From Zhengitettix transpicula (taxonomy: Eukaryota > Arthropoda > Insecta > Orthoptera > Tetrigidae): DNA of 64,000 nucleotides. Under the pieces are notes generated by a model. That model saw nothing but the letters and a program-made list of their open reading frames with translations, was not told the origin of the DNA and did not search any database. The stretch lies in assembly GCA_037074705.1 (NCBI GenBank), contig CM073590.1, forward strand, positions 243,076,601-243,140,600. The letters are read 5' to 3'. This document shows positions 46,560-59,044 of this stretch, in pieces. The translations under genes and the position numbers were made by a program. The stretch's first letter is position 1; every line of letters begins with the position of its first letter.

Positions 46560-47221
46560 AATGAGTGGCGCGCTCTAGTTAGTTAGTCTGCGGCGAGACG
46601 CGAAACAGAAAAGTCTGCGTCGCGAACTGAAATCGTAAAATGTGGATGCTAATTTAAAAAGTATGAATAGCGTGGTCCAAAAAGTCCAACTGCGAGATCT
46701 GTTAGTTTACAAAAAAAGCGTGTAAACAGTTTTGACGGAGAGACTCAAATAATAATCGCAAAGTTGGAAGCAAAAGGTTTTGCTTCGGACAGACAGAAAT
46801 AAATTCCGCATAGAGGCACCAAGGAGACCTAGTAGGTCCGAGGGCTGACTGAGGAGCGGCTGATCCAAAGTTCCAGGTGGCAGAGAACGAGAACATCGAC
46901 CGCGTGTATTGAAAATTTAATGTGTAGAATCAGTGAATAATGGCCTTTTTAGTGAGTGTTGTCCTCAAGCTCCAAGAATCAGATCTGGTACCGGAAAGAC
47001 ATTCGTAAGTACAAAACAATTATTTTAAAATCTGTAAACGAGGATTAAAGGTAGAAGTCAGATTTCGTTCGTTTTTCTTTTCATTTAGTTTCTTTCATTT
47101 AGTTTATTTTCATATTGTATTAAGTTAGCTTCAATGAGCTTCAACTGTTAATGTTAGTTTGTTAAATTGGATTGTTCTTACTGTCGAACCCAGTAATGAC
47201 CCTGATATAAAGAGAATTTGA
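46560..47221 (-). repeat. Family B LTR fragment, inverted and truncated
   Basis: On the minus strand it carries the family box (GTCAGATTTCGTTCG at about 47060-47075 on the plus strand), a GGTACC block near 46991 and an ATGGCCTTTTTAGTGAGTG block near 46939, in reversed order relative to 8038-8875. Its right end is interrupted by the family A copy at 47222. Confidence 0.55.
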
Positions 47222-47480
47222 TTCTCCCGTCATCGGAAGGGCGTGGGACAAGTACCAAATGCCCGACCTACCCGATGCAGGTTTTTCTAGGGTTTTCCCT
47301 GCATTTCTTTAGGCGAATGCCGGGTAGGATCCTTAAACCATAGCCCGGGGGCCCCTAGTAACCCTTGGCTACCTTCCTCTACCCTTCCGCATCCCCCCTT
47401 TCTAATCCCTTCCTATGCTATTAAAGGGGAGTTGCCCAATGTGAATCACCCTCATGTAGCCTGTTGCCCCAAAAAAAAAA
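47222..47480 (+). mobile_element. Family A retroposon, 5'-truncated
   Basis: Plus-strand 3' part from TTCTCCCGTCATCGGAAGGG to CCTGTTGCCCCAAAAAAAAA, followed by a TAAA-rich run. TSD not resolved. Inserted in a family B LTR fragment. Confidence 0.75.
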
Positions 47481-47681
47481 TAAATAAATAAAAAGTAAAA
47501 TATAAGGTTGTATTTCAACTTGAACGCCACGAATTGCAAAATTAAAATAAAATATTTGTTTGTTAACTTGATGAAATTTGACGTAGAAGGTAGGGATTAC
47601 AATTTGTACTTTCAAAGATTATATTTTAAAATCTGATTAATTCTTTTAAATAAGTCAACCCTTTTAATTATTGCATAAAAA

Positions 47682-47861
47682 GGCCCAACAACGTGGGGCA
47701 AAATTCTTTTATTAAAATCTTCTATATTTAAATACTACATATAATGGCGCCCAACGTGGGGCTAATTTAATTCATTTATCCATATTTAATTATTACATAA
47801 ACAGGGCCCAACAACGTGGGGCAAAATTAATTTAATTAAATCTTCATATTTAATTATTACA
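47682..47861 (+). repeat. Tandem array of a primer-binding-site-like motif with LTR-end sequence
   Basis: Three units of about 60 bp: each begins GGCCCAACAACGTGGGGC or TGGCGCCCAACGTGGGGC (47683, 47744, 47805 approximately) and runs through an AT-rich block to ACTACA or ATTACA. TGGCGCCCAACGTGGGGC is a typical retroelement minus-strand primer-binding site, normally found once just after the 5' LTR. The last unit ends ATTACA followed by ATAT, like family B. Confidence 0.65.
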
Positions 47862-48949
47862 ATATATTATGTATGCTTCAGTTAACTTACAGTAGAGTCG
47901 AAAATATTTTAATGTTTCCGTTTAATATTTTCGAGAATGTGTCTACGTTAATGTACTTCACTCGCGAAAGAACAACAGTGTCCTTCGTCCTTCCCTTAAG
48001 ATACTAAATACATGCATAATAACTGTCGGTATCTCCTGTCTTCATTTCCTAATTATTGTAATTACACGTCTAGGAAGGATAAGTCGTTTGTTTTTTTTCT
48101 CTCTCTCCCCCCTCCCCCCCTTTTCCCTTCTCTTCTGTTCTCTTTGTTCCAATTAGAAGGCGCTTCCGTGTGTGCGTTAGTGTCGCATGAATATTTATCC
48201 CGCGGGTTTTCGGGTACGTGTTCATTAGCGCCCCCTATACCTCGTTACGGTCGAGACATTCACCTGCGAAATTTAAACACGTCAGGCTCTGCTGCATCGT
48301 CCTTCATCCTCTCTCCTCTCACGGGAGGGAGTGAAAACGGAAAATAACGCGCGAACTCATGTCACTCCTCTTCACGCCGCTCTAAATAATAATAATAATA
48401 ATAATAAACCTTCCACATTTAGTGAGCGTATTAATAATATAAAAGGGGCAGGAGAGGGACATTCTCGAGAAATATCAGTACTTGGAGAACTATATGGAAA
48501 TTTTGAGGTTTATGATTAATTTTCAAAGTTCCAAAGCACAGCGAGGAAGCAAACAAGGTCCACGCCTCAACGCCTGTAAACACTCATAGAAATACTCCGT
48601 AGAAAACAACAAGTTTCTTTGAATTTATTTCGTTAGTCATCTACTATTTGCAGGATTTGTGTGTGTGTGTGTGTCTGTCATGTGGCTATTCATTTATCTA
48701 ATAAATAAAATTGTTGCTTGCCGAAAAAATAATTTCCTTTCATCGCGTGATATCGCGTTTCAAATTGTGATTGTTACAGGGTTTTTTTTTAACGTATAGT
48801 GAATGTTACGTTCGAAATTTTACCATTTAAAATTATTGACTAATTGCTCCCCCTGCAACGCCAGGTGCTGATGGACTCGATAGGAAACGGATTAAAGACG
48901 ATAAGATATAGGAGAAAGAAAAAATAATAATTTTTTTTATATCTATATT

Positions 48950-49014
48950 TTTTTAGAGTAACGGTAATCCACGTGGTGGCAACTCCCCTTTAATAGCATA
49001 GGCAGTAATCTGAC
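48950..49014 (-). repeat. Family A tail fragment
   Basis: Only the last 60 bases or so of the element on the minus strand: T run, AGAGTAACGG, then GTGGTGGCAACTCCCCTTTA and ATAGCATAGG. Strong 5' truncation. Confidence 0.65.
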
Positions 49015-49210
49015 AGGAGCGACAATTTCTACACCGCAAATTTAATTAGGTAGCCAGTAACACAGACAAAATTAGTGGATCAAATAAATACCGTACAACG
49101 TCTCTGCACTCTTTGTTGATTTCCTCACGTGTTGATATGAGTGCAGGAGGCGTGCCAGGGCGGAAATTGAGCATTGGGAGGCAGCACGGAACAAACGAGA
49201 AGAGAAGAAG

Positions 49211-49548
49211 TAGATGTAGACAGGCTATGTACAGGGTAATCCCCATCGTGGCAACTCCCCCTCTTATAGCATAGGAAAGGGAGTGAAAGGGGGGGATGCG
49301 GAAGGGTAGAGGAAGGTAGCCAAGGGTTAACTAGGGGCTTCCGGGCTATGGTTTAAGGATCCTACCCGACAATTCACCTAAAAGTAAAGCAGGGAAAATC
49401 CTAGAAAAACCTGCATCAGGTAAGTCGGGCATTGGATACTTGTCCCACGCCCTTCCGATAGCGGGAGAAGAGATTGCTGTGGGGACGCAGCATTCCCTTA
49501 TCCGTACCTCGACCAGCTTAGGAGGCAGCTGGCCGACTGTTCCGTTTG
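49211..49548 (-). mobile_element. Family A retroposon subfamily copy, 5'-truncated
   Basis: GTAGACAGGCTATGTACAGG marks the tail variant and CTCTTATAGCATAGG the subfamily. The poly(A) run itself is lost. The body continues to GCCGACTGTTCCG near 49543, where the 5' part is missing. Confidence 0.65.
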
Positions 49549-50577
49549 CGAGAGATGATAAATACTTTCGGGGCGCGTCGCGTAGGTGCGGGAGTTAAAC
49601 AAACTACACGTTTCTTGAAAAATAAAAAATAAAAATACGGCCCAGGAACCTTCCTTCGTTTCTAACTAATAATTTTCACTTATGTTAAATGAAAACTGTA
49701 GAAGAAATGGTAGTAAATAATTTTGAAGTATTTAATATCTTACAACCGTCTGTACAGAACCTCTTCGTTAACTAATATTTACAATTGTCATTACTGTGCA
49801 ATGGTTGAAAAATTATTCTGTATATTGTGTTCACTGAAACCTCAGTTTTTCGTCTCTGTAAAGGAAAGTTTTCTTATCCACCCCGGATATAATGCTTTTT
49901 TTTTTTTCATTCCTCATTTTGTCAGATCATTTCGACTATCAGCTATTATATTTTTCTTTTCTTGAAGAAACTCATTTTAAAAGCTTTTCTTCTGGCCTTC
50001 ATGTTTGGCTTTTACGTCTTCTTACCCTTCATCCGTACAGTTTAGAAAAGCTTTTTTCCTCGAGTCTGAAATTTATTTGTGGTAATGTTCTTGAAGAGGT
50101 GTTTAACCTTCTTCAGGTGTCGTCCATTTTAATTCAATTCTTTACTGATCTTGTTTCCTAAACAACGGTATCAGTTATAATTATTTTTAAAGTCGCCAAT
50201 TTTATAAAAGAAAAAGAAAAATTATTTCCAGAAAAGTCCTCAGCTTCCTTACTACGAGGTATTTTCTTGGTTCCATGCCGTATTTTGTGATAATTATTCT
50301 TTATAATTCCACAGTAAAAGCCATAAAATCATTTTTCATTCCCATTCGAATCGTTTGTGGATAAAATACTCTAGGGAGGGGGTGGGGGTGGAAATGCATG
50401 TTACCGTCTCCCTGAAATAAACTAATATTCAAAATCGGATACTGAAACGTAACGTGATCTTTACATTGGTCCATTTTAGTTAATCTGCCAATTGTAATCT
50501 TACAAGTAAACATAAAACGGGCAACTTGTCTCAAAAAATTTGTATTATTCGACTAAAACAAAAATAATTACGGTATC

Positions 50578-50622
50578 ACGACGTTTCGTCCACAGTTTTC
50601 GGACTTGCTCATCTAATTTTAA
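50578..50622 (-). other. Isolated hammerhead-like core
   Basis: Read on the minus strand: ATGAGCAA, then GUCC paired with GGAC around a loop, then GAAACGTCGT. The 5' part of the CTGATGA box is changed to TAGATGA. It lies just left of a family D foldback and is probably the end of another repeat. Confidence 0.3.
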
Positions 50623-50628
50623 ACGTAA

Positions 50629-50975
50629 TGAAAAATGTTTGCGTCTGATTGAAAATAATGAATAACAAAACATAGCGAAATACAGACAAAAAAAAGGTAA
50701 TATAAATACCGCACAACAACGTTTCTGGGATCCTTGTTCCTTTCGTCAGGTGCTGAAGAAGAGCCTAGAGCGACACAACTGCAGTGGTCAGTTGACAACA
50801 CTCAAAAGCGACGTAAAACGTAACGACAACGGGAGAGACGAAGGAGTGACGTAACAATAAGGGAGCAACGACAATGGGAAAACAGAAGGGTTTAGCGTAA
50901 TGAGCACCTGAGGAGTGGAACAAAGATCCCAGAAATGTTGTGTGTGGTATTTATATTAATTTTAGCATGTGTGGG
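50629..50975. repeat. Family D foldback MITE, long form
   Basis: Left arm GTCTGATTGAAAATAATGAA, 'acaacgtttctgggatccttg', 'cctttcgtcaggtgctgaag'; internal CGACAACGGGAGAGACGAAG and GACAATGGGAAAACAG; right arm 'gagcacctgaggagtgg' and 'gtgtggtatttatatt'. The internal segment is the reverse complement of that in 6695-6950. Confidence 0.7.
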
Positions 50976-52115
50976 CACAGCCAAAACTTTATGAAGTTTC
51001 AGAATTGTAGACGAATCGTCGTGATATTGTAATAACTTTTTTGCTTTAGTGCTACAATTTTTTCTCTACAAATCGTCTGTTTTTTTTTTTATTATTGATT
51101 TTCTTGATTTAACTTTGAATTAGACTCCAGCTTTTATTCGAGGTTTCGCTTTAACATTTATATATTTCATATTTTCTTTCTTCTACGTCGTAGAGGCCCG
51201 CCAGATCCATAACAAACGTAACGAAAATTTCGTTTTTAAAGCAAATGCCGTGCCTCGTGCTTGGGGCAAAGAATAATTTTTCATCAACAGCACTGCGCGA
51301 TATTGCGGATTGTGGAAACCAGAATTACATTAAGGAAGAGCCGAGGGGGGGGGGGGGGAAGGAGATGGTAGGCGAGATAACAAAAGTTTAAACAAAAATA
51401 AAATACGGCCGTAAAGAAGGAGGAGAGGGGGGAGGGAGGAAGAAAAAAAAAGTAGAGAGCAAGTTTAGAATGCGTACCCCCGGCGTGCGAAGGCGAGGGA
51501 AGTTTTTCTATTAAATTCTTGGTGGTGCGTGTGAGCCTTTCCGGGATTGTCGCTTGTCAGAGAGAGGGAGAGAGAGAGAGAGAAAGAGCTCCTTCGCTTT
51601 CAGAGGATCTCCTCGTGTTTTTAACGCGCTGCAGATTTTTCCGTCCTTATAAATCACGAGTGGGAGAAATCCTACGCTTTCTGCGCGACGGATTGGCGAG
51701 ATGAATAATTGTCCTCGAGGGTGCGATTTCCATGTCGCAACGGACGACAGGTGACGACGAAAGACATCCTCAATATCCTCCTGCATGTAACGTGTTCGCC
51801 CGATCATCTCGCAGCATCCAACCTGGACGGTTCCTTGTAGAGGGCATTTTCCAGAAGAAAAGTACTGTTGCTTGCGATAATGCAGAACTTTCATCAGGGG
51901 GTAGAATAGTTTTTTTGGAAGTTGGGCCAACTTTGATTATAATCGATGCGTGGCCGCACATATCATTCTTTGTGGACGGACTTCAGAGATACTTCACTTG
52001 AATCAAATTAACGAATGGTTCATAACCTTTAGTTTGCTGTCGTCACTAAACGTTCCGTATGTTTGTCAGTCCATTAATTGAGTAGAAGTAGTGGATAAGC
52101 AAAAACTTAGTTAGT

Positions 52116-52457
52116 TCTTTTTTTTCTTTTTTTAGGATAACAGGCTACATGAGGATAATCCACGTGGTGGCAACTCCCCTTTAATAGCATAGGAAGGGAT
52201 CTGAAAGGGGGGATGTGGAAGGGTAGAAGAAGGTAGCCAAGGGTTAACTAGGGGCCCCCGGGCTATCGTTTAAAGATCCTACTCGGCATTCGCCTAAAGA
52301 AATGCAGGGAAAACCCTAGAAAAACCTGGATCAGGTAGGTCGGGCATTGGGTACTTGACCCACGCCCTTCCGATAGCGGGAGAGGAGTTTTCTGTGGGGA
52401 CGCAGCATTCCCTTCTCCGTGCCTCGACAGGCAACTGGCTGGCTGTTCCAATGCGAG
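52116..52457 (-). mobile_element. Family A retroposon, 5'-truncated
   Basis: T run, AGGATAACAGGCTACATGAG, full body to GCTGTTCCAATGCGAG near 52456, where it stops. TSD not identified. Confidence 0.7.
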
Positions 52458-53080
52458 AAACTTGTTAAATATAGTAACACCATTATAACCCAGGACTCTT
52501 TTCTGAGTGATTCACCGTTGATGTCTTGATTAGGTCGTGAACAGAAGCCAGTTACTTATAAAAAAAAACATCATTAATGATAGTATATAGCGTGGTGTGA
52601 TCGTGTCTCTTATTTATAATGTTTTTTATGATAACATTTCCCATATTGGAAATACAGATACAAATTTTGCGCAAATTGGAACAAGAATTTGCTTTCTTAA
52701 AAAAAACAGGACGCCGGGAAATTGGATTCGGAGCTGCAGTTTTTTTTCTTGCCTCGTCCACGCAGCGGGTGGTCACAGGAGTTGAAAAGGGCAGTTTTGG
52801 AGGGGGGGGGAACTAACTGTACGTTCGGAGAGAGAGAGATAGAGGATCGAGATTTGCATGGTGCGTCTGGATACAGACAAAATATGCTGCTACGCTCATC
52901 AAGATGGTTGAGGATTTGCAAAGCTTCAGGTAAAAAAATAATCTCTGAAGGCGACGAATTGCAACGAATCTGCAGAGGAAGTCGTGTGGTTAAAAATAAG
53001 GAAGAGGACGGCTGAACTTAACGTAAGAAAATACCGCGGTTGTTACATTTATAAAACTATTTCAATAGAAATTTTCATGA

Positions 53081-53883
53081 TTGATTGTCTAACGTTCCAC
53101 CCTGAGATATTTCTTATTTTACAGGGCGCACTTTGCACATACGGATGAAATTGTGTAATATTTTCGCATCATTAATTTGCCAAACTCTTTCGACGTGGGA
53201 GGTGAACACTCTTAGGGGAGGGGGTTGAGGGGCGTTACAAAAACAAATAACGATAAAATTACTGATACTGGAGACGAATCCGGGGTTATGGAAGTCTTTG
53301 AGTTTAATTTACATTCAACTTGGCGTTCAACCGCCAAGGGCGACGATGGAAATTTTCAAACGCTCTAACAGCCGATATTTGCGTTGAATATATATATTTC
53401 GGGCTCATTGAGAATGATGGTATTTCTCCCCAGTGTATAATTTTAACCCCTTTTGACTTAGGATGTGGTGCACCCTTAGGGGTTGAGATTGAGCGGCGTT
53501 AAAAAAAACAAATAAAGCGAAAAATAACCGAGATTGGGGACGAATCCGGGGTTATGGAAGTTGCTGAGTTTAATTGACATTCAACTTGGCCGTTCAACCC
53601 CCAAGGGAGACGATGGAAATTTTCAAACGCTCAAACGGCCGATATTAGCGTTGATTATAGCGATATTATAGTTTTCGGGGTCATTGAGGTTGATGGTATT
53701 TCTCCTCGGTGTATAATTTCAACCCCTTTTGGCGTAGGAGGGGAGTAACCTTAGGGCTGGGGGTTGACAGGCGTTACAAAAACACATAACGCGAAAAATA
53801 ACCGATATTTGAGTCGAATCTGGGGTTATGGACGTCGCTGAGTTTAATTATAACAACCCGGGAAACGCCGGACACCCAGTTAG
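53081..53883 (-). repeat. Family C element, three internal tandem units
   Basis: GCGTTA-type motifs at 53232, 53496 and 53771 give periods of 264 and 275 bp. Each unit also contains GAATCCGGGGTTATGGA (or TGGGG), a TTCAACTTGG/CCGTTCAACC block, 'gatggaaattttcaaacg' and GCCGATATT. It ends GGGAAACGCCGGACACCCAG then TTAG, the inverted CTAGCTGGGTG terminus. Confidence 0.75.
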
Positions 53884-54609
53884 TTATTTATAAAATTAAT
53901 AGTTGCAATAAAAATCTTATTACACTTCTGTAGGATTGTACTCTACTGTAGCTGGAAAGAAATTTTCTAATGTAATTAACCTTTGCGAAAAGCTGAGGAA
54001 CTGGCCCTTATTTGATCGGGCGTAACTTCCCCGCCTCGAACCATTTGTGAACATAACCCGCATTAAAGATACCAGCATAACCCAACGGAACATCTCGGCA
54101 CCTCTATTGTCTAGTTTAATACCTACTATTGAAAATCACTTACTGTAACGATTCTTGTCAATGTGAATGTTACGAAATGAGTTACGGCCGAAGTTTTATA
54201 ATCAAAGCATCGATTATTTTCATGAAGGTACCGCTTACTTTTAAATTCAACGTTTATTCATTCCATATTTTGTTTCAACCCCCTTGGTGAATATTTCCTT
54301 CGTTTATCCAGATTTTGAACATCATTTGTGTGCGTAAAATTAGTAACCGTATTCTTTATCGAGAATTGTTGAAAATGGAATGAGGAGAAAGTAAGAATAG
54401 ATGTAAAATGAAATGGAGATTGGTTGAATGGATTCGTCGTTGACAAGGAATAAGTGTCTTTTAGAGGGAAGAAAAATTATCAACAAATAATACGAACCGT
54501 AACCTACTAAACTTAATTTTTAAATTAATAGTTTTAATTTAACGTTTGTTTTTGAATTAAAACAATTGATGATCACTATACCGATACTTTTTATTTTATA
54601 TATATATAT

Positions 54610-55234
54610 TGTAATGATTAGACTTTATTTCCATATATAAAAAAAACTTTATTACAAAAAAAAAATTAAAAAAATTGATTGGGCGCCAGCAGCTATAGTC
54701 TGCAAAAAAAAAATAATAATTAGCCCCGACTTGGTTAATGAAATCCTCCTTCTCTACAAGGTAATGTGGGCGGCTCGGTGGAAATTCATAAACAGAGCTT
54801 AGTTCCGTACTGTGTTAAAAAAATCTTTAACGTCTGAAGGCACTTTACATTAATGGTGACCCTTACTTTATCTCGTAGCATCAGCTGACTTGCAGCGGGG
54901 ATCACTGGTCTTGTAGCAGCCCACGATCTCCTTCTACGGCCTACCCGCGATGGACGTCCACACTCCAAAACTTTTGTTCGTTACAGCTCGCCAAATTTTG
55001 CACCCTCTCGCCTCTCTCACTTCACTTTCTGTCCACTCTCTGGTCAGTCTCCCTGGTGCGGAGTATATACCCTTACTCCGTCCCCCCGTCCCCCAAACGA
55101 TGCAAAAGTAAAGGGACGCGTACCCTCGGCTTCTGGGGGCCTCTCCGACACACGTGCACTTTTAATTAATTCCGCCGAGACCCTCTCAGGCCCGAGATAC
55201 AAAGGGCGACCACTTACCGATGTTATTCACTACA
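54610..55234 (+). mobile_element. Family B-like LTR unit in (AT)n, 625 bp
   Basis: TGTAATGATTAGAC to TTCACTACA, with TATATATAT on the left and ATATATAT on the right. GGGCGCCAGCAGC near 54681 and a run of CT-rich sequence resemble parts of the larger units. No coding frame recognised. Confidence 0.55.
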
Positions 55235-55242
55235 ATATATAT

Positions 55243-55511
55243 TGTAACGTGATTATGTTGCATTGTCGATTTATTGGCTACGTCGGTGTCCGTTTGCCGC
55301 GCCGCATATTGTAGAGTATTGTTGTTGTAAGACGCGCGCAGAGACGGAGGGTCCCACTGGTGTCATAAATAACCACGCCCTGCAGATGTTGAACGTTTCA
55401 TGGGCTCGAGAAATCAATTAATTACAAATAAAATTATTTTGGTGATTACATTCCAAAAAATTAAAATTAAATTCAGTCGAGAAACGGAAGGACGAAAGGT
55501 CGGACGCTACA
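55243..55511 (+). mobile_element. Short TGTA...TACA unit in (AT)n, 269 bp
   Basis: Starts TGTAACGTGATTATG and ends CGGACGCTACA, exactly between two ATATATAT stretches; another TGTAATGACG start follows at 55520. Termini and targets match the other LTR-like units, but the interior is unrelated to what I recognise elsewhere. Confidence 0.45.
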
Positions 55512-56487
55512 ATATATATTGTAATGACGTTTCGACACACATTTGTTCCTTCTTCGGGTATTTTCCAAATACGATAAGTTTATTATATTAATAATAGTCC
55601 AAAGATGAACTCAACATGTTGATTGCCTTTCGCTTCCACGTAATTATGCTACGGAAAAGAAAAAAGAAATTTTGATGAAACTCGGTGATGCAGACTGATA
55701 TCGGTATTGGATTTATTTTGACAACCTATTCTTCAGTAACACGGGCAAGGTTGTTCCCATCGCTTCATAACATCTTTGTTAGAACTTTCTTTTAGAGGGT
55801 CTTACCCACTGTCTGGCGTCGCCCGCGCAAGGATATGCATCTCAACTATGATTCTCTTACCAGGGAAGATCCCTCTGCGAGTTCAGTTCCCTCTGAAAGA
55901 CGAAAAAGTAATGGTAGGGCCGGGGCAAAGGTACCTGTAAAGCTGAAGCCGAGTGCTGGTGTCTTTTTTTCCTCGTAGATTTATGTTGCACGCGGGCAGC
56001 TGTCGCTACAGACTCGCTGCAGATAAGCTGCAATGACAACGGGAGGACGAGGAAGGCCGCCGTCGCTCCTGTTATTGTCGCGGGGTTAATTTATTCTCTC
56101 CGGCCCCTGAAATATGGTGGCGCTACGGACGTTTAATATCGCCAGAGACACGTTACACCAGGGAGGGAGGGCGACGGTGAGAGGCTGTCTGGCAGCGGGA
56201 CGGCATAACTGGGAGACCGCGTAAAAACAATACCATTATTACACTGTAGGAGATAACGTATATTTATAACAAATACTTCCATTTTTTGTATACGATAATA
56301 TGAAAAAAAAATATTCCGGGCTGATTCGTCATTTCGTACACGTAATTCATCCCTTGTTGTTCGTACATTATCCTTCTATACTCGTTTTTACAACTGTAAT
56401 GTTCCATTTCCAGGAAATACACAAGTACAGGTTTAGAAACAATTAACGAAATCCTAATAGTAAGCTGGATGGTTAATGTATTCCTGT

Positions 56488-57009
56488 TGTTGAAAGAGTT
56501 CTTGGGTGGCGTAGCAGAAACACGACGTTTCGTCGACTATCACCGTCGACATCTTCTTGGTGGAATGTCTAGTCCCGACAAAGTTCTTACGTCTCGGCCA
56601 GCCTTCAAAATCAGCGCCTGCTGAACACGGAGCATAAAATAAGCTTCAGTAACACCAAAGTTCTTGACAACACCAGTGGGTACTAGGACAGCGTGATACT
56701 TGAGGCTCTGCAAATACGGGATAAAAAACCCAGAATAAATAGAGACACCGGAAATCATCTCAGCCACGCACGGGACCCTCTAGTGAGGCCGCCTAGGACC
56801 GCCGTAGTCCAAAACTCGTCGCAGAATAGTGTGATTGGTGGAGGCTGTACTGCCGCCACAGCGCTGGTCCAGACCGACCTGGATAAATAGGCAGTAACTT
56901 CGCCCGGACTAGACATCTTCCACTGAGAAGATGTCGACGGTGATAGTCGACGAAACGTCGTGTTCCTGCTACGCCACCCGGCTGGAAACCCAAGAACTCT
57001 TTCAACAAC
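56488..57009. repeat. Family F foldback element, copy 2
   Basis: Arms of about 90 bp: left AAAGAGTTCTTGGGTGGCGT with 'acacgacgtttcgtcgactatcaccgtcgac', right the inverse from 56905 to CAAGAACTCTTTCAAC. The core contains ATAAATAGAGACACC and ATAAATAGGCAGTAAC. Each arm includes GTCGAC-loop-GTCGAC followed by GAAACGTCGT on its sense strand. Layout matches 27177-27439. Confidence 0.7.
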
Positions 57010-59044
57010 CAGTTCACCAGGAAAACCTTGCGCAAGTTAATATTCCTCTTCCTCAATAATTTCCCCTTTCCGTTGTTCTTTTTCGTCCGTCTTCAGTAAT
57101 GTTGTCCGTACCTTTAAAACAGAATCTAGACTGACTACGGTCGTGGAGCACTGATCGTCAGCCACTCCGATCAACCTCTGTCTCAAGTGTGTTTTTAGTC
57201 CCCTTGGTTCCCTTTTTCGTTTATGGCGACATTACAGAGCACAGACCAACTTAATCATGCCATGTCGCTGTGAAACTATTGTCCTGAACTTTCAAATAAC
57301 TCGCATTTGCTCTACATTCACTGGATTCCAACCGTAATTAATCAAAGCTTTTATGCAAAAAGACCTTTATTTCCAAAGTTCTTTTGATACATTTTTTTGC
57401 CGAAAATCCGTCATCTGAACCCTTAGTACTACAAATAATCGAAAGAAACAAATTAATATTTTATAACTTGTCGGCGGCTACGTGCCACTGTCGTTGTCCA
57501 AGTCCAACGTCATCGTCTGTTGTTCCTGGGATCGAGCGTGGAACCTTGGGCTGTCGCAGCCTGCGCATTCACGAAGTAGTTTTTACCTTTGCCTCGGTCA
57601 TTGGCTTTCACTGTACTTTCAGTCAGATTTTACATTCCCACGAGAAAAAAAAATTATTTTTGTTAGCATTTCGTTGATGGAAAAACGGTAAGCGAACGAT
57701 TTTTGAGTCTTAAGAACTTGGTCTGCTTTTGTTGACTTCTTTGTTCGTGAGAAAACAGGAAGTCGTATGAGTTGCGCAGTAGGAGAAGGGAGAAGACGGA
57801 TGGGGGGGGGGGGTGTTGTCGTCTGAGGCCACTTCTGCCGCAACGCTACAATCACTTAACTTTTTTGACGCAGAGCATATCTCCTGGACGTAACACACAG
57901 TATATATTCTCTTGCGACGTTGTTTCAGAATAGTTTTTACGCTGACAAGTTGCCGTAACAAAGGTTCGTGTTAAAAGTTGAGCTCTACAACTGTAGGTCA
58001 GTGGGATTACTGCGCATCGTATTTCTCTCCAACTATACTTGGTTAAGACCATAATGGGAACTGTAAGCTTAAAGCTGAGGATTAGATTATTTTTTCTCCT
58101 TTCAGAGATTGAGAAAGGAATTAGAACTACGACACTGTTGCAGTCTCTCATAATTTCTCTTTGATTCTGCTTCATATTGAAGCACAATTAAAAAATAGCT
58201 TTTTAGCTTAACCAGCTCATCCGGCCGGGAATCGAAAATCCAGTCTGAGAAAGTTCTTCGTGAATTGGATCTGTTAATCATTCCCCCCCCCCCCTCCTGT
58301 GCTGCCTGGGGATTTTAGACTCTCCTCCGTGCAGCGGCGCTGATGAGCGATTTTCTCTATTTATTTCTTGTGCAACGCAGAGTCGTTTGAGAACCGCACG
58401 GCCAAAGGGGGGATCGACCGAGAGAGGGTCTAATTTCAACAGTTCCGAGCGTGGGGGAGGGGGGGATGATATTTCATTACAGTGGCACAAAGAGAGCGAG
58501 CGCAAAATTTGATTTTAAAATCCACTTCCCTGGCGTAGCACTGCCAGTAATTTGCCAGTTCAAAGCCGCGACGGCTGCACTTAACACGAACAAGGTAGGA
58601 TTAGCCTGGCCTTCTGGATACAACAACGTACGAGCAGGAAGGATCAGCCTCGTCGCAAAAATAAAATTCAGGTGTCAATAAAGATTCAGAGTCGGTGAAT
58701 TGTTATTTTTTTCTAAAACAGTTCTCGGACTTGTGACAAAGTAGAGCGACGTTTCCATGTCCTGCTCTGGCGAAGATGACGACAAAGCTATTCTAGCCTG
58801 AGAACTTGGGCAGAGATTGTCCTTAACAAGCAGCTGTCGAGTAGGAAAGCCTGGGAAACGAGAATGAAAACGTCAAAGAAGACTATTGTTGAAGAAAGAA
58901 GTTTGTGTTGTAAAGAATTGAATGAAAATAAATCCCGGACAGCAGGCAAAGTCCATAAACAGAAAAAGTCTGGAGAATTGAAAAATATTTTACCGATAAT
59001 GAAGCATTCAGCAGACAGAAAAGTGTAGTGAATATACGAGGCAC

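Noticed and set aside
58720..58790. A further hammerhead-like core near GACGTTTCC
   Set aside because: GAAACGTCG is present on the minus strand, but the CTGANGA box and stem are too degraded to count.
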